A model generated the notes under the pieces. That model saw only the letters and a program-made list of their open reading frames with translations. It was not told the origin of the DNA and made no database searches. A stretch of DNA of 64,000 nt from Gibbula magus (lineage: Eukaryota; Mollusca; Gastropoda; Trochida; Trochidae), in assembly GCA_936450465.1 (NCBI GenBank), contig OW388303.1, positions 2,997,693 through 3,061,692 of the forward strand, read 5' to 3'. The translations under genes and the position numbers were made by a program. Of this stretch, positions 61,870 through 64,000 are shown one piece after another. Position 1 is the stretch's first letter. Each line of letters begins with the position of its first letter.

Positions 61870-62520
61870 TAGTGACGAAGATATTAAGTAGTCTTCTTGG
61901 GCGGCAACAGCAAATATGACAAAGTCGGATTTAATGGACGGATGGCATAACACTTCTGCAGACAGGAAACTCTGGAATATTGACTCAGTGGGAATGTTAT
62001 GTGACTGAGTGGACACGTTGACATCCTATTTGTAACTTGAGAGGAAGAATGAATCTAATAATGTTTTTTGTAATGGACACATGTCGAAACAGTCGTGCAG
62101 AAAAGTGACTATATGCAGTGTTTATAGGATTGAATTGGTACGTTATAACCTAAGTTATAACCTTACCGGGTGGTAACAACAGATACTGCCAAGTATTCTG
62201 AATCGTCATACCATTCGTGGAGATAGCACAAAGTCTTACATTAGTTTGGTGTGGTGGTATTGGATTTAATAGAACAGTACTCTTTCCGAAACTATCCTGG
62301 GTGTTAACAACGGATATTATCAAATCAATTTGATGGTCTGATTTCACATAAATTATTGCAGACAGAGAAATCTGGAATAAGGACTCTGTGTGATGTAATA
62401 TGTTGAAATATTGTTTGTAATATGATTTGGTGGAAGCAGGATATACGTCAAGAAGTCTGTAAATGGATATACCTGTCGCCTTTTTGTCGCAACGAAGACC
62501 TAGAACGATGATTTACTGTT
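61870..62520 (+). repeat. decayed ~200 bp tandem repeats
   Basis: gcagacaggaaactctggaa (about 61959) and gcagacagagaaatctggaa (about 62357) are 400 bp apart, and gg(c/t)ggcaacagc/ggtggtaacaac/gggtgttaacaac blocks at about 61898, 62170 and 62289 mark intermediate units. Confidence 0.5.
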
Positions 62521-62676
62521 ACGGCAGGCGATATAATTGTCACGTTGGAAGCCTGTGTGTATTTGTACTAGGTGCCCACAACACACATTCAAGTATTAAA
62601 GTCTTGGACGTGTGACATAACACAGAGAGCTCTAGGGTGCTTCCGAATCGTTCACGCGATGAAATTTACACATTGG

Positions 62677-62986
62677 TGAGGTGAGTTGTGGTTTAACGCC
62701 GCTTTCAAGAGTATTTAACTCATATCGCGGCTGCTAGTATTAAGGCAGGGAGAAAGCCCGCAACGCCACGTGGCTATGCATTGCGGAGAAACCTGCGAGC
62801 AACGGCTGGAACTAGCGAACCATGGGTGCTACTACGCTGAAATTCAGTGTAGCATTGCACCCAAACCTTACTGCGTGTAGAACAGTTCTCTACTGCAGAC
62901 AAAGTTGCCGTGCCCCTGGCGGGATTCGAACCCCCGACCTCTTGATCCGAAGCCGAACGCGCTAACCACTGCGCTATCCCATCCCC
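62677..62986 (-). mobile_element. tRNA-derived SINE, family 1, full-length with perfect target duplication
   Basis: A 310 bp element flanked by identical 11 bp copies of ttacacattgg (62666-62676 and 62987-62997). On the minus strand it starts ggggatgggatagcgcagtg (A box), has B box GGTTCGAATCCC, an anticodon-loop region GCTTCGGAT as in tRNA-Arg(TCG), the body gggtgcaatgctacactgaa, and the tail gcggcgttaaaccacaactc ending acctca. It has no poly(A) tail; the end is a short specific tail, suggesting use of a partner LINE that recognises that 3' end. Confidence 0.95.
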
Positions 62987-62997
62987 TTACACATTGG

Positions 62998-64000
62998 AAA
63001 CCTTTGGTACCTTTCTGACAGTAAACAACAGGTATTAGCTATATAAGTACATTGTAATTGACAGATGACAGAAGCATCGTGGATACTTAGGGAATATATA
63101 GTTAGTCCGTATGGTTTAAAGGGATTGGATTTAAGTTGAATCTCAATGAAACTTTAATGACGATAAGTGACTGTACTGGGTTCCCGAGCACTCACGAAAC
63201 CAGTCAGTAAGCCTGATCAGAGATGGTTGTCATGCTACATTTTCCCGGTTGATTACATTGAATCAGTCGTAAACTGATCGCTATTTGACGGCTCTGATAC
63301 ATTTTGGATTTGAAGACCATGGACAAATGTCATGCGGACCTGACTACAAATAGCAAAAAGGTTTAACATTTTATCCAAATGCTCGCAGTCAGTTGCATTT
63401 GTTTGAAGTTTTCTCCTTTGGTGTGTTTTAATCTTCATTCCAATTACTGCTCAGCTATTGGTCTGTGTTTAGAAAGACACTTTTACCTCGGATGTTTAAA
63501 GTTGATATTACGAAAAGCTTTAACAGATACTCGAGATGCTCAGATGCGAGATTTTGTAATTTCCGCTGCTTGGCAGACGACATTTAAAATGGCCCCGAAG
63601 CAGACGACTTCAGATTGACTACAACATCAAGGTCTCCGAAAAGGTCATAAGGTTTATTCAATACTGACGTGACATATGAGTACAACTTGTGGTACACCGG
63701 TATACTGGTATGGTCTTTCGCAGCAGCCGGGCGGACAAGTTACAACATGTTACAGTCGTGTAACAACCCACCCACACGATATTTGCTGTAGTCTTCATTT
63801 TGCATGTGTACCTTCAAACTGAGCACTTGTTCAGCTTAATTGACATGTCAAAATGTATGCAACTTCCAAACAATTTTATAGATCTGTTAGCATCACTATC
63901 AAACCGTTGACAAAAAGTGAGATGTTGTCTACAAATATCGAGTAATATAAAGATAACAGAAATAAAAAGTTTGGTGGGCACAAAACTAAATTACTAATTT
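62998..64000. other. no gene seen
   Basis: The frame at 63379-63618 (79 codons) has no domain or splice support. Nothing else recognised. Confidence 0.45.

Overview
This is nuclear DNA from an animal. It is AT-rich, has almost no long open reading frames, and carries spliceosomal introns, tRNA-derived SINEs, MITE-like elements and many tandem arrays. The repeat types point to a mollusc: tRNA SINEs with a 'cgttaaaccc..ctcacctca' tail, a second SINE body with 'ttgttgcttcc..ctcagcatta', composite elements holding ~145 bp tandem units and a 'gacggacgg' end, and a 'ggtacccatttatacagctg' repeat. The mollusc call rests on recalled repeat styles, not on a search. Gastropod or bivalve cannot be settled here.

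Only one gene can be modelled with confidence. It lies at about 13034-17165 on the plus strand: TATA box, short first exon, four GT-AG introns all in phase 0, and a poly(A) signal. It encodes a small secreted protein of 145 aa (136 aa from the second ATG) with two N-glycosylation sequons and two cysteines after the signal peptide. I do not recognise the family; the mature part only faintly resembles a SEA-type fold. Its 1.9 kb third intron holds a near-perfect 96 bp palindrome, a SINE and a 53 bp minisatellite that runs up to the splice acceptor.

Layout: 0.9-1.9 kb composite element A (reverse); 2.3-3.7 kb a 50 bp satellite; 3.87-4.39 kb a Tc1/mariner-type element with TA duplications; 5.2 and 6.8 kb small arrays; 8.5-9.1 kb composite element B; 10.4 kb a hairpin element; 11.4-11.9 kb an element with paired TGACGTCA sites; 13-17 kb the gene; 18.3-20.4 kb decayed tandem repeats; 21.8-22.4 kb a second copy of the 11.4 kb element with another repeat inside it; 27.3-27.9 kb a SINE and a foldback; 30.5-32.3, 33.6-34.0 and 35.7-36.0 kb decayed arrays; 34.7 kb a second SINE family; 47.4-47.8 kb a third TGACGTCA-bearing foldback; 49.5-51.7 kb a decayed array split by composite element C; 53.4 kb a SINE and 53.6 kb a 25 bp array; 55.1-56.6 kb two nested elements; 56.7-57.0 kb a frameshifted reverse-transcriptase tail; 59.2-60.6 kb a 63 bp satellite; 62.7-63.0 kb a SINE with a perfect target-site duplication.

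The window is therefore a gene-poor stretch built from successive insertions and tandem arrays of different ages. The most notable points are the unrecognised secreted gene, the structural load in one of its introns, the nested elements at 55-56.6 kb, and the 63 bp array whose unit-to-unit differences fall largely at CpG/TpG positions.
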